64,000 nucleotides of DNA from Methanospirillum purgamenti (lineage in GTDB: Archaea; Halobacteriota; Methanomicrobia; Methanomicrobiales; Methanospirillaceae): NCBI RefSeq assembly GCF_018502485.1, contig NZ_CP075546.1. One strand, written 5' to 3'. Position numbers and translations under genes: made by a program. Positions 1 to 8,777 of this stretch are shown piece by piece (the stretch's first letter is position 1; every line of letters begins with the position of its first letter). The notes beneath the pieces were generated by a model. It was not told where the DNA came from and did no database searches. It worked only from the letters and a program-made list of their open reading frames with translations.

Positions 1-131
1 TTATGGAAAAAAGTGATTTAAAACATGCAGGAAAGCCTGAAGAAGTTGCAGATGTTATTGCCTTTTTATCGTCGGATCTTGCATCATATATTACCGGACA
101 AATAATTCGGGTTGATGGGGGAATTGGATAA
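1..131 (+). CDS. SDR-family oxidoreductase, C-terminal fragment (cut by window edge)
   Basis: Only the last 42 or so codons are in the window, read from position 3. The end (PEEVADVIAFLSSDLASYIT, then GQIIRVDGG) is the usual C-terminus of classical short-chain dehydrogenases of the FabG type. Its stop overlaps the ATG of the next gene, which is a second SDR with a very similar tail, so the two look like a translationally coupled tandem pair. The substrate is not known; the context (transketolase, CDP-sugar genes) suggests sugar or polyol oxidation/reduction. The catalytic residues lie outside the window. Confidence 0.85.
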   Translation, partial: MEKSDLKHAGKPEEVADVIAFLSSDLASYITGQIIRVDGGIG

Positions 132-877
132 TGGTAAGATTATTGCTAAACAAAAATGCCGTGTTGACTGGGTGTTCACATGGAATTGGTAAAGCAACGT
201 TAAGGTTATTTGCTGAACATGGTGCAAATATTTGGGCATGTGCAAGAAAACCTTCTGATGATTTTGAAAACATGGTACATGAATTATCCGATGCATATGG
301 TGTGGAAATCTGGCCGGTTTATTTTGATCTTACTAATTATTCCGATCTTAAAGAGGCAGTAAAAACAATATCCTCCTCTAAAAGAAAAGTAGACATTCTC
401 CTAAATAATGCAGGTATCACATATAATGCTCTATTTATGATGTCATCTCTTTCAATGATGAGAGAAGTTTTCGAGGTGAATTTTTTCTCTCACCTAGTGC
501 TCACCCAGTATATCGCAAAGATTATGATGAGGCAAAAGAGTGGTAGTATCATAAATATCTCTTCATCTGCAGGAATTGATGGAAATCCGGGCCGGTCAGT
601 GTATGGGGCCAGTAAAGCTGCAATAATCTGTGCAACAAAATCTATGGCTGCAGAACTGGGTGAGTTTGGGATCAGGGTCAATTCTATAGCTCCCGGAATT
701 ACCCAGACAAGAATGCTCTCCAGCATGACTGAAAAAGTTATCACTGAAACCCTTGAAAATACTGCCTTAAAACGACTTGGAACTCCTGAAGATATTGGTC
801 ATACCGCTTTATTTCTGGCCTCTGATATGTCTTCATATCTCACCGGACAGGTAATCCGGGTAGACGGGGGAATGTAA
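131..877 (+). CDS. SDR-family NAD(P)-dependent oxidoreductase
   Basis: A complete classical SDR of 248 residues. The nucleotide-binding motif TGCSHGIG is at residues 13-20, LLNNAG at about 90-95, the serine patch INISSSAG at about 141-148 and the catalytic YGASK at 158-162. It ends in VDGGM, as FabG-like enzymes do. It starts on the last base of the preceding SDR's stop codon, so the two are probably co-translated. Family knowledge gives NAD(P)H-dependent carbonyl/alcohol interconversion; the actual substrate is unknown. The transketolase genes directly downstream suggest a ketose or sugar-derived intermediate for a surface glycan (inference). 3-oxoacyl-ACP reductase is an automatic-annotation alternative that fits an archaeon poorly. 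Confidence 0.9.
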   Translation: MVRLLLNKNAVLTGCSHGIGKATLRLFAEHGANIWACARKPSDDFENMVHELSDAYGVEIWPVYFDLTNYSDLKEAVKTISSSKRKVDILLNNAGITYNALFMMSSLSMMREVFEVNFFSHLVLTQYIAKIMMRQKSGSIINISSSAGIDGNPGRSVYGASKAAIICATKSMAAELGEFGIRVNSIAPGITQTRMLSSMTEKVITETLENTALKRLGTPEDIGHTALFLASDMSSYLTGQVIRVDGGM

Positions 878-927
878 TCATTCATACTATTCTTTCTGAA
901 GAGGTAATCTTCAAAAAAATTGAAGAA

Positions 928-1722
928 ATGGCCTATCGGATGAGAAAAAAGACCCTGTATTTAGCTAACCGGGCAGGAAGCAAAGGTGCTCATATTGGAT
1001 CAGCTTTGTCTATCATAGAAATAATGGCAGTATTATACGGGGGAATACTGAAGATTGATCCAAAAAATCCTTTCTGGATTGAACGTGACCGGTTTATAAT
1101 TAGCAAGGGTCATGGAAGTCTTGGGTTTTATACCGCTCTGTATGAAGCCGGGTTTTTAAGCGAAGAAGAACTTGACACTTTTGAAGAAAATGGGGGAATA
1201 TTGCCAGGCCAGCCTGTTATGAGCGTGGAAAAAGGAATTGAATTTTCAATTGGCAGCCTCGGTCATGGATTATCTCTAGGAGTTGGAGTTGCTTTCGCTG
1301 GAAAACGAAATCATACTGCATCTAATGTCTATGTTTTAATGGGTGATGGGGAGTGTAATGAAGGGTCGGTCTGGGAAGCAGCAATGGCTGCAAAACAGTA
1401 TCATTTGTCATCGATTACTGCAATAATTGATGCCAATGAGATGCAGTCAGATGGTCGTTGTAGTGCTATAATGGGTGTGAATTATGGATCCCTATGGGAA
1501 AGTTTCGGCTGGCAGGTTTGTTATGTGGATGGACATGATATCCATGATTTATACGTTACTCTTAAGGCTGAAAATAAAAAAGAAACCCCCCGTGTAATTA
1601 TTGCAAAAACAGTTAAAGGAAAAGGGATCTCTTTTATGGAAAACAATAATGCATGGCATCATAACAGACTTTCTGATGAAGATTGTCATAGAGCAATAGA
1701 AGAACTTGATTTTTCCCGGTGA
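928..1722 (+). CDS. Transketolase, N-terminal (TPP-binding) subunit
   Basis: At 264 residues this is the N-terminal half of a split transketolase. It has ISKGHGSLGFYTAL, the substrate-side GSLGHGLSLGVG, and the thiamine diphosphate motif GDGECNEG followed about 25 residues later by DAN. The C-terminal half follows after 6 bp. The start is uncertain: ATG 928 has no ribosome site just before it, while GAGGT lies at 901-905 and the open frame upstream (reading SEEVIFKKIEE) resembles real coding sequence, so a non-ATG start further upstream is possible. Split transketolases are normal in archaea; one placed in a sugar-nucleotide cluster may move a two-carbon unit onto a glycan precursor rather than serve central metabolism (inference). 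Confidence 0.92.
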   Translation: MAYRMRKKTLYLANRAGSKGAHIGSALSIIEIMAVLYGGILKIDPKNPFWIERDRFIISKGHGSLGFYTALYEAGFLSEEELDTFEENGGILPGQPVMSVEKGIEFSIGSLGHGLSLGVGVAFAGKRNHTASNVYVLMGDGECNEGSVWEAAMAAKQYHLSSITAIIDANEMQSDGRCSAIMGVNYGSLWESFGWQVCYVDGHDIHDLYVTLKAENKKETPRVIIAKTVKGKGISFMENNNAWHHNRLSDEDCHRAIEELDFSR

Positions 1723-1728
1723 GCCGGA

Positions 1729-2709
1729 ATGATTCCCGTTACTTCTTTAAATGCCCGGATATGGTCAAAGATTGGATCCCGGGGGACCTATGGACTTACC
1801 ATGATGGAACTAGGAAAAGAATATGATGATATCATGGTATTAACTGCAGATTTGTGTACTACTTCAGGACTTGATAGATTCCGGGAGGCATTTCCTGAGA
1901 AATTCTGCAATGTGGGAATCGCAGAGCAGAACCTTATTGGTATTGCTGGAGGACTTGCAAAAGAAGGGAAAACTGTTTTTGCTTCTTCATTTGCAACCTT
2001 TGTAGTGATGCGTGCCTATGAGCATGTACGTCTGAATCTGGGATACATGGGTTTTAATGTGAAAGTGGTTGGCCTTGCTGCAGGGTTTGCGATGGGGATG
2101 TTTGGAAACACTCATTATGGAATTGAAGATATCGCCCTCATGCGTGCAATTCCTGGTTTATGTGTCCTATCTCCCGCAGATTGTTCTGAAGTCGTCAAGG
2201 CAACTTACGCTGCAGCAAAGTATTGTGGGCCTGTTTATCTTCGCCTGACCGGAGGGATGAATTGCCCGGTTGTCTACAAAAATGATTATTTATTTGAAAT
2301 TGGAAAGGCAGTCTCCGTAAAGGAAGGCCATAACATTGCGATTATTTCCACTGGGTCCATGGTTTATCAGTCCATCCAGGCAGCGAAAGAGCTTGAACAT
2401 GATGGGATATCTGCATCTGTCATAAATATGCATACAATAAAACCCCTTGATACCCACACTATCGACGAACTCTGTGGTAAAGTAAGTCTGTTTGTTACCG
2501 TTGAGGAGCATAGCATCATTGGGGGGCTTGGGGGAGCTGTTGCTGAACATCTTAGTTCAATCACATCCTCACCCAGATTAATCAGGATAGGGATCCCGGA
2601 TGCCTTTCAGAGAGTTGGAGATTATGAATATCTCTTAGAACAGAACGGGTTGACCGGATCAAAAATAGCTGAAAGAATAAGAAAAGAGTATATGGCAGAT
2701 TCATTTTAA
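1729..2709 (+). CDS. Transketolase, C-terminal subunit
   Basis: 326 residues covering the pyrimidine-binding and C-terminal domains. The catalytic glutamate sits in NVGIAEQNLIGIAGG, the pyrimidine-domain stretch SFATFVVMRAYEHVR follows, and the C-terminal domain includes IISTGSMVYQ and TVEEHSIIGGLGGAVAE. It works as a heterodimer with the preceding subunit, from which it is separated by 6 bp. It is followed after 3 bp by a deacetylase-like gene, so these form one transcription unit. Distant relatives include DXP synthase, but the two-gene layout and motifs favour transketolase. Confidence 0.93.
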   Translation: MIPVTSLNARIWSKIGSRGTYGLTMMELGKEYDDIMVLTADLCTTSGLDRFREAFPEKFCNVGIAEQNLIGIAGGLAKEGKTVFASSFATFVVMRAYEHVRLNLGYMGFNVKVVGLAAGFAMGMFGNTHYGIEDIALMRAIPGLCVLSPADCSEVVKATYAAAKYCGPVYLRLTGGMNCPVVYKNDYLFEIGKAVSVKEGHNIAIISTGSMVYQSIQAAKELEHDGISASVINMHTIKPLDTHTIDELCGKVSLFVTVEEHSIIGGLGGAVAEHLSSITSSPRLIRIGIPDAFQRVGDYEYLLEQNGLTGSKIAERIRKEYMADSF

Positions 2710-2712
2710 AAC

Positions 2713-3489
2713 ATGGAACCTTCTGATTTTACTCTAACTCAATACCAGATTCTTTTGTATCACCTGCAAAAATTCGGATATACACCGCTTACTGTCCATC
2801 AATATCTTTCTGAAAATATTAATCGTAATTCCGGACACTTCGTTATTCTACGACATGATATTGATAGGAGGATTCATAAATCAGTTCAATTTGCACACAT
2901 TGAATCTCAACTGAACATTTCAGCCTCCTATTATTTCCGGTATCACGCTCTTCAAAACCCTGAAATCATTGCATGTGTTTCACAACTTGGTCATGAGATC
3001 GGGTACCATTATGAAGTCATTAGCCGGGCATCAGGAAACCTTAATCAGGCGAAGGCATTATTTGAAGAAGATCTCAGGAAATTTAGGGATATTTGCCCAG
3101 TTCATACTGTGTGTATGCACGGGGCCCCATTATCACGATTTGAAAACCTCTCGTTCTGGGAAACGTACCGATTAGAAGATTTTAAACTATCCGGAGAGGG
3201 ATTTCTTTCTATACAGGATGTTCAATACTTATCAGATACGGGGCGTTCATGGTCATCTCTTCATAATTTACGAGATCGATTGCCGGGTGATAGAGGAATT
3301 GAGTTCAATTCGCAATTAATCAGCACTCAAGATCTGATAAATTACATCGCTGAAAAACATCCACCTCGACTTTACCTGGTTACCCATCCTGAACGATGGT
3401 CAGAAGACTGCATTGAATGGTTTTATTCGTACGGATTTGACACCCTATGTAATGTCGGAAAGGAAATTATAAAAGAATTCAGGGGATAA
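2713..3489 (+). CDS. Polysaccharide deacetylase-like (NodB-fold) protein
   Basis: 258 residues. The motif FVILRHDIDRR (residues about 43-53) resembles the metal-binding HD pair of carbohydrate esterase family 4 relatives, and HEIGYHYEV and YLVTHPERW look like later barrel-strand motifs carrying histidines. This is the divergent group of NodB-like proteins common in surface polysaccharide loci. It would remove an acyl group from a sugar, or be a non-deacetylase relative. It ends the transketolase operon and overlaps by 11 bp, tail to tail, with the acyltransferase on the other strand. Confidence 0.7.
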   Translation: MEPSDFTLTQYQILLYHLQKFGYTPLTVHQYLSENINRNSGHFVILRHDIDRRIHKSVQFAHIESQLNISASYYFRYHALQNPEIIACVSQLGHEIGYHYEVISRASGNLNQAKALFEEDLRKFRDICPVHTVCMHGAPLSRFENLSFWETYRLEDFKLSGEGFLSIQDVQYLSDTGRSWSSLHNLRDRLPGDRGIEFNSQLISTQDLINYIAEKHPPRLYLVTHPERWSEDCIEWFYSYGFDTLCNVGKEIIKEFRG

Positions 3490-4348
3490 ATCCTTTAAAT
3501 CGCTCCCTTTTTATTGCCCAATTATCTTTTACAATCATTTCAGGTGAGATTGTTTTTTCAACACGTGATCCAAGAGTGATATGGCATGATTTTCCAATTT
3601 TTACTCCCGGTTTTATTGAACACCTGGGACCCACCCAACATCCTTCTCCAATCATTACATAACTTCCGATCGTAACTATGGCAGCGATGAGGGTAGATTT
3701 ACTGATTATTGTACCCTGACATATTTTCGTCTGGCTGTCTATATGACATTCTTGCCCGATTCGTGTTTCTTCAGAATAATATGGCCGTTCGATGGTTACA
3801 TTTGCATGAATTCGTGCTTTATCCTCGATAATTACTTTTCCATGGACCAAATAAGACAAGGTATCTGGATTTTCATTATCAGGATTCGGGATAGATCCAA
3901 TTGTTGTATTTGATCCAATCCTGACATTTTTACCAATAATCACTCCTTTATGAATTCTGACGTATGCATCGATTTTTGATTTATACTCAATAATTACTCC
4001 ATGTGGATCGATGTCTGCAGTTGGATGAATCTTGGCGGTTTTATGGATAATGGTTGGAAACTGGGAGTCATATTCGTTCTGTTCCAGGGAATTATGTATC
4101 TCCAATGAAACAATTAATGGTGTTTTTGTAACTATTATCCCGAAATTTAGAGGAACGTGGTCAATTAATTCCGGGGTAATAATTACTCCCGTGATCTCTT
4201 TTTTCGTCTTTAATAATTCAAGTTCATCGATATTTGTAATGGGGACGATTCTGTTATGAGTGTTGCTATACAAAGAACCTATCCTGTTGAACTCTCCATT
4301 CCTGTGAATGCAATAGGAAAAATCCTCTAATTCAGAGAGAATCATCAT
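3479..4348 (-). CDS. Left-handed beta-helix acyltransferase (LpxA/LpxD-like)
   Basis: 289 residues. An N-terminal domain of about 95 residues precedes a run of isoleucine-rich hexapeptides (IHPTADIDPHGVIIEYKS, VIIGKNVRIGSNTTIG, CIKPG-like turns), the signature of the trimeric hexapeptide fold. It transfers an acyl or acetyl group to a sugar, probably a nucleotide-linked amino or deoxy sugar. Its start overlaps the end of the next upstream gene, a second hexapeptide transferase, by 17 bp, so the two are co-translated. LpxD proper acts on lipid A, which archaea lack; a surface glycan is more likely. Confidence 0.8.
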   Translation of the reverse strand: MMILSELEDFSYCIHRNGEFNRIGSLYSNTHNRIVPITNIDELELLKTKKEITGVIITPELIDHVPLNFGIIVTKTPLIVSLEIHNSLEQNEYDSQFPTIIHKTAKIHPTADIDPHGVIIEYKSKIDAYVRIHKGVIIGKNVRIGSNTTIGSIPNPDNENPDTLSYLVHGKVIIEDKARIHANVTIERPYYSEETRIGQECHIDSQTKICQGTIISKSTLIAAIVTIGSYVMIGEGCWVGPRCSIKPGVKIGKSCHITLGSRVEKTISPEMIVKDNWAIKRERFKGFIP

Positions 4349-5009
4349 ATCCCTCTTTCAGATCACGGGTCTGAACTATGCCCGGTGATATTGTATTATT
4401 TGATCCAATTATTATTCGGTTTGAAATCGCGACCTGCTTGCCTATGTGTACATGGTCTCCTATGTTGCTATTTCCCCCAATAGCAACATCATCATTAATT
4501 ACACAGTACGCACCGATCCGAATATTATGTCCTACTTTAACATTGTTGCCGATCCGAGTATGTGAATCAATGAAAGTAATTTTCCCAAATACTGCACGGT
4601 CTATGCATGTTTTCTCTCCGACTTCAACTTCATTTGCAATTATCACTGATCCGGTATGAATTATTGGAAGTCGTCTCATCCTATATCGGTAGATTTGAAA
4701 TCCGGTATCACCAATAACACACTGATCATGGATTGTCACTCCGGGTTGTATGGTGGTATGTGCCTTCACAATAGATTTTTCGCAGATTTTCACATTTTTG
4801 TCAATTACAACTCCCCAAGGAGATATGCATGCTGATGGATGAATAATAGCGGATGGATCGATTTTTGTCTTCCTTGTGTATTTATGAAAGTGAAGGATTA
4901 GGGAACCAAATATGTTGTACGCATAGAAGAGGGCGTAGAGAATGAACCCAAGTATTGGTTTCTCGCTGTATTGTTGAATCTCCCGGATATGTGAGATGGT
5001 TAAGTGCAT
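4332..5009 (-). CDS. Left-handed beta-helix acyltransferase (LpxD-like)
   Basis: 225 residues. After a short hydrophobic stretch (FILYALFYAYNIFGSLILHF, about 20-40) come hexapeptide repeats such as IDPSAIIHPSACISPWG and NVKVGHNIRIGAYCVIND, a motif with the histidine used by LpxD-type transferases. It overlaps the downstream beta-helix transferase and reads divergently from rfbF. The hydrophobic N-terminal segment suggests membrane association. The substrate is unknown. Confidence 0.78.
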   Translation of the reverse strand: MHLTISHIREIQQYSEKPILGFILYALFYAYNIFGSLILHFHKYTRKTKIDPSAIIHPSACISPWGVVIDKNVKICEKSIVKAHTTIQPGVTIHDQCVIGDTGFQIYRYRMRRLPIIHTGSVIIANEVEVGEKTCIDRAVFGKITFIDSHTRIGNNVKVGHNIRIGAYCVINDDVAIGGNSNIGDHVHIGKQVAISNRIIIGSNNTISPGIVQTRDLKEGYDDSL

Positions 5010-5101
5010 AGGTTATCTCTCCTGTCATTGATGGTTGATCAATCACATTTTTTCATGATCATTGAATACTCATACAATCAAACCCAACACTATAGATACA
5101 T

Positions 5102-5878
5102 ATGCAAGTGGTGATTTTTTGTGGGGGTCTTGGAACCCGTCTGAAAGAGGAGACCGAATTTAGACCAAAGCCAATGGTACCTATCGGAGGAAGGCCGATC
5201 ATCTGGCATATCATGCAGATTTATTCTCATTATGGTCATAAAGAGTTCATCCTTGCACTTGGATATAAGGGGGAGATAATCAAAGATTATTTTTATAATT
5301 ATGAAGTGATGAACTCGGATATCTGTATCGAGTTCGGTCCGGAGAGTAAGATGACTATTTATCCCCGGCATGAGGAGGTTGCTGGGTGGAAGGTCACTCT
5401 GGTTGATACCGGTGAGTGGAGTCTGAAAGCAGAGCGTCTAAAAAGAATTAAAAAATATATCACTGGGGACTCCTTTTTTGTGACTTATGGGGATGGCCTT
5501 TCAGATGTAGATCTATCAAAACTTGAAAGATATCATCATTCACATGGAAAAATCGCAACCCTTACTGGGATTTCTCCTGCATCTCAGTTTGGAGAGATGA
5601 AGATTGATGGTGGTAAAGTCGTAAAATTCAGAGAAAAGCCAGGAGTTACAAGTCAGATTGTCAATGGTGGGTTTTATGTATTTAATAAAAAAATTTTTGA
5701 GTATCTCTCCAATAATGTATCAATTGATTTAGAAACCCATGTTCTGGAACAACTTGCAGATGAAGGTGAACTGATGGCATATTATCACCCAGGGAGATGG
5801 GCATGTATGGACAACCTTCGGGATGTTGAATACCTGAATAAATTATGGTCTGAAAACAAGGCATTCTGGAGCGTGTAG
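5102..5878 (+). CDS. rfbF: Glucose-1-phosphate cytidylyltransferase
   Basis: 258 residues, the normal length for RfbF. The N-terminus carries the nucleotidyltransferase signature CGGLGTRLKEET followed by RPKPMVPIGG, and the family-specific FVTYGDGLSDVDL and NGGFYVFNKKIFEYL are present. It makes CDP-glucose from CTP and glucose-1-phosphate, the first step to CDP-linked deoxy sugars. It begins the rfbF-rfbG unit, with 5 bp to the next gene. The 92-bp divergent gap upstream (5010-5101) must hold both promoters, though no clear box stands out. Confidence 0.96.
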   Translation: MQVVIFCGGLGTRLKEETEFRPKPMVPIGGRPIIWHIMQIYSHYGHKEFILALGYKGEIIKDYFYNYEVMNSDICIEFGPESKMTIYPRHEEVAGWKVTLVDTGEWSLKAERLKRIKKYITGDSFFVTYGDGLSDVDLSKLERYHHSHGKIATLTGISPASQFGEMKIDGGKVVKFREKPGVTSQIVNGGFYVFNKKIFEYLSNNVSIDLETHVLEQLADEGELMAYYHPGRWACMDNLRDVEYLNKLWSENKAFWSV

Positions 5879-5883
5879 GTTCC

Positions 5884-6978
5884 GTGGATACTCTTTCATC
5901 AGGATGCTTTGATTCAAAAAAGGTTTTGGTTACCGGACATACCGGTTTCAAGGGTTCATGGCTCTCTCTCTGGCTCAGCCAGCTGGGGGTAGAGGTGTAC
6001 GGATACTCCCTCCCATCACCTGAAGAGTCTCATTACCGGATTGCGGATGTACGTGGTATTCTCCATGGTGAGGTGCTTGCGGATATCAGGGAAAAGGATC
6101 GCCTGTCTCACCTGATAACAGATGTTCAGCCCGATGTGATCTTTCACCTTGCAGCCCAACCACTGGTCAGGTACAGTTACTCTCACCCGGCAGAGACGTT
6201 TGATGTCAATGTCATGGGAACCGTCTCCCTCCTTGAGGCGGTCAGGAGGGCAGGAAGGCCGGTTATTCTCATCATTGTCACCAGCGACAAGTGTTACTCG
6301 ACGGATGTTGAGGTCTTCTGTTTTCGGGAGGAGGACCGCTTGGGAGGGATCGATCCCTACAGTGCCAGCAAGGCCGCGGTTGAGATCATCTCTGACTCTT
6401 ATCGTCGGTCATATTTTCCGCCTGAACGATATGATGAACACCGGATTGCCCTGGCGACGGTCCGGGCAGGAAATGTGATAGGGGGTGGCGATTTTGCTTC
6501 AGATAGGATCATTCCGGATTTATTCAGATCCATCGTGGCAGGAAGATCGGTCGATTTGCGAAATCCGCATGCTGTCCGCCCATGGCAACATGTACTTGAA
6601 CCCCTTGCCGGGTACCTGATGCTCGCTGCGGCACTGATGAAAACCCCCACCCCCTCCCTCTGTTCGGCATTCAACTTCGGTCCGGATATATCTGACACCC
6701 TGACGGTCATGGAGATCGTGGAGCTCTTTCAGGATCTCTGGCCCGGTACCTGTGACTGCCCGGTGGTTCATCCGCAGGCGTTTCATGAGACCCGGATCCT
6801 GCAGCTGGATGCGAAGAAAAGCATGGATATGCTTGGGTGGAGGCCGGTCTGGACGACCCGGGAGGCGGTGGAGATGACTGCCCGGTGGTATCATGATTAT
6901 TACTGTGGGGGTATTAGTGGCCCATCACGTTCTATTGCAGATATTACCGCATACATGGATCGATTGAGTTATGAATAA
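5884..6978 (+). CDS. rfbG: CDP-glucose 4,6-dehydratase
   Basis: 364 residues from a GTG start, close to the family length. The Rossmann motif VLVTGHTGFKGSWLSLWL, the SDR-type catalytic DPYSASK and FHLAAQPLVRYSY are the RfbG hallmarks. It converts CDP-glucose to CDP-4-keto-6-deoxyglucose using bound NAD. The GC content rises clearly in this gene relative to rfbF (GC-rich third positions after about 5990), which hints at different ancestry. No RfbH (the 3-dehydrase for dideoxysugars) lies in the window, so the product is probably a 6-deoxy rather than a 3,6-dideoxy sugar. Confidence 0.95.
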   Translation: MDTLSSGCFDSKKVLVTGHTGFKGSWLSLWLSQLGVEVYGYSLPSPEESHYRIADVRGILHGEVLADIREKDRLSHLITDVQPDVIFHLAAQPLVRYSYSHPAETFDVNVMGTVSLLEAVRRAGRPVILIIVTSDKCYSTDVEVFCFREEDRLGGIDPYSASKAAVEIISDSYRRSYFPPERYDEHRIALATVRAGNVIGGGDFASDRIIPDLFRSIVAGRSVDLRNPHAVRPWQHVLEPLAGYLMLAAALMKTPTPSLCSAFNFGPDISDTLTVMEIVELFQDLWPGTCDCPVVHPQAFHETRILQLDAKKSMDMLGWRPVWTTREAVEMTARWYHDYYCGGISGPSRSIADITAYMDRLSYE

Positions 6979-6989
6979 TTGGAGATATT

Positions 6990-8732
6990 TTATGGATTTT
7001 CCTCATTGTCCATATGAAATACCCTGAAACCCCTGTTTCCAAAACAATATATCAGATGGAGGGAAATGTTGGCCTCCGGGTACTCCCTTTTCAAATCCTC
7101 TGCATAACTCCTAATTTGTTTCACATCTTCTGGCTGAAGGGGAAAATCCTCAGGGTTACAATGAAATTTTGTGAATTCAGTATTTGAATGGTACTTGAAT
7201 TCCATAATCCATCTTCTTCCCGCAAATTTTTCATTAAATTTTCCCACAAATTCCAGGTCACTTCTCCCTGAAGGATATGAACGTTCTATATTGAAGGTCA
7301 GCCATTTTGAGAGAAACCTGCTACAGAGTTCATAAAATGTTGTTCGATAGAAGTTTTCATTCATCTTTGTGAAGACTGCTTCAGGGAGCTGCATCACATA
7401 ATTATGCCAATAACCGGCAAAGAGATCTTCAATATCCGGCTTTGTTGTAACAAACCGCTCCATGAATGAAGTATACCTGGTTGAGGTATCGATGTGAAAT
7501 ATCTCATTAAAATATTCGGTAAATATCTTTTTCATAGAGAGATTCGGGAGACAGAGGTTGAAATCATCCTTTTTTGTGAGCATTCCTAAATAGAAAAAGG
7601 ATATCGGATAAAACTGAGGTCTGAAAAAGTCAGCCCTATTGAACTGTGAGATGAGTGCATCCTTATCGTAATGTACGGTATTTTCTGCAGTTAATTGAGT
7701 AATAATTTTTACAGTGCTATCCGGATATGCCCCGGTAATACGCTGCACCCATGAGAGATCGGTTCGTAAGTTTAAATCTATAAGGTTATCTGGGATGGTA
7801 TTATGTCTACAGAATTCACGAAAAAAAAACATGACCATTGTCGGGTTATATAACGATGTTTCTTCTTTCGTTTGTACAAAATGGTATCCGTTATATTGGT
7901 TCTTCAGAACTTCAACGACTGCTGGTTTAGTTGATGGATCATATCCATAGTCGTTGTATATTTCTTCAATCAGAATGGATAATTCCGCGTTTGTAAATCC
8001 AAGCATTGCTTCAAGATGTGGATGAAGAGTAATAAAATCGGCAATATTGTATGCAGAGGTGAGATCATCTATGGTGATTGGGAGAATCCCCATCATAAAA
8101 ATATTTGCTATCGCTCCAGATTGTCTTCCTGCTTTCAGAACTTTGAAAAAAGATTTTAGGAAACTGTCATCTGCAGTGATTTGGCGATAGAGGCTGTCCT
8201 GATGAGTTGTTATCAGGTGGTTGGAAAAATTGTCATATTCATCAATAATGATGAATACCTTTGGGGCTTTTTTTCCGGTCAGGTGGTCCAGAAGAAGTTT
8301 AAGATTATCAGAAATCGGATCTGTGTCATGAAATGAAAAACCAGTCAGGTATTCAGGGTATGCTTGGATTAGCTGATGAATGTGGCTCATACATTGACGA
8401 TTAAAACTTCCTTCAATCCCTGCATACGAGTTCTGGGTAGCAATCGTAGAAAAATCCAGTTTCAGAACGATATATGAATTTTGCTTTCCGGTCGGGTGCG
8501 TACCTATCCATGTCTTTCCAAACAGGTCGTTATATTTTTCAGCCTCTTTCAGATCATAATAATACTGCAGCATTGAACAGAAGAGAGATTTACCAAACCG
8601 GCGTGGACGGAGAAAGACGGGATTCGCAATATCCTCCAAGCGGGCAATATATTGTGTTTTATCTATGAAGTATGCATTTTTTTCAATGAGTTCGGCATAA
8701 TTCATTATCCCGTATGGTACCAGCCGCTTCAT
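6990..8732 (-). CDS. AAA-ATPase-like / PD-(D/E)XK nuclease superfamily protein
   Basis: 580 residues. The N-terminal ATPase part shows YFIDKTQYI and the P-loop-like FLRPRRFGKSLF (about 39-50), with VFIIIDEYDNF as Walker B. The C-terminal part ends in a PD-(D/E)XK-like fold (SDLEFVGKFN, WIMEFKY, ISLHLIYCFG). This architecture (AAA-ATPase_like plus DUF1703) is a high-copy family in methanogens and anaerobes, of unproven function, often considered mobile or defence-related. It sits on the opposite strand between rfbG and the rfbC-like gene, so it interrupts the sugar operon. Remnants of the same family occur at about 29350-29690 and 47755-47940. Confidence 0.85.
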   Translation of the reverse strand: MKRLVPYGIMNYAELIEKNAYFIDKTQYIARLEDIANPVFLRPRRFGKSLFCSMLQYYYDLKEAEKYNDLFGKTWIGTHPTGKQNSYIVLKLDFSTIATQNSYAGIEGSFNRQCMSHIHQLIQAYPEYLTGFSFHDTDPISDNLKLLLDHLTGKKAPKVFIIIDEYDNFSNHLITTHQDSLYRQITADDSFLKSFFKVLKAGRQSGAIANIFMMGILPITIDDLTSAYNIADFITLHPHLEAMLGFTNAELSILIEEIYNDYGYDPSTKPAVVEVLKNQYNGYHFVQTKEETSLYNPTMVMFFFREFCRHNTIPDNLIDLNLRTDLSWVQRITGAYPDSTVKIITQLTAENTVHYDKDALISQFNRADFFRPQFYPISFFYLGMLTKKDDFNLCLPNLSMKKIFTEYFNEIFHIDTSTRYTSFMERFVTTKPDIEDLFAGYWHNYVMQLPEAVFTKMNENFYRTTFYELCSRFLSKWLTFNIERSYPSGRSDLEFVGKFNEKFAGRRWIMEFKYHSNTEFTKFHCNPEDFPLQPEDVKQIRSYAEDLKREYPEANISLHLIYCFGNRGFRVFHMDNEENP

Positions 8733-8777
8733 CCTGAGTATGATTATGGCTTTTGAGTGTTTATGTATTGGGAGATA

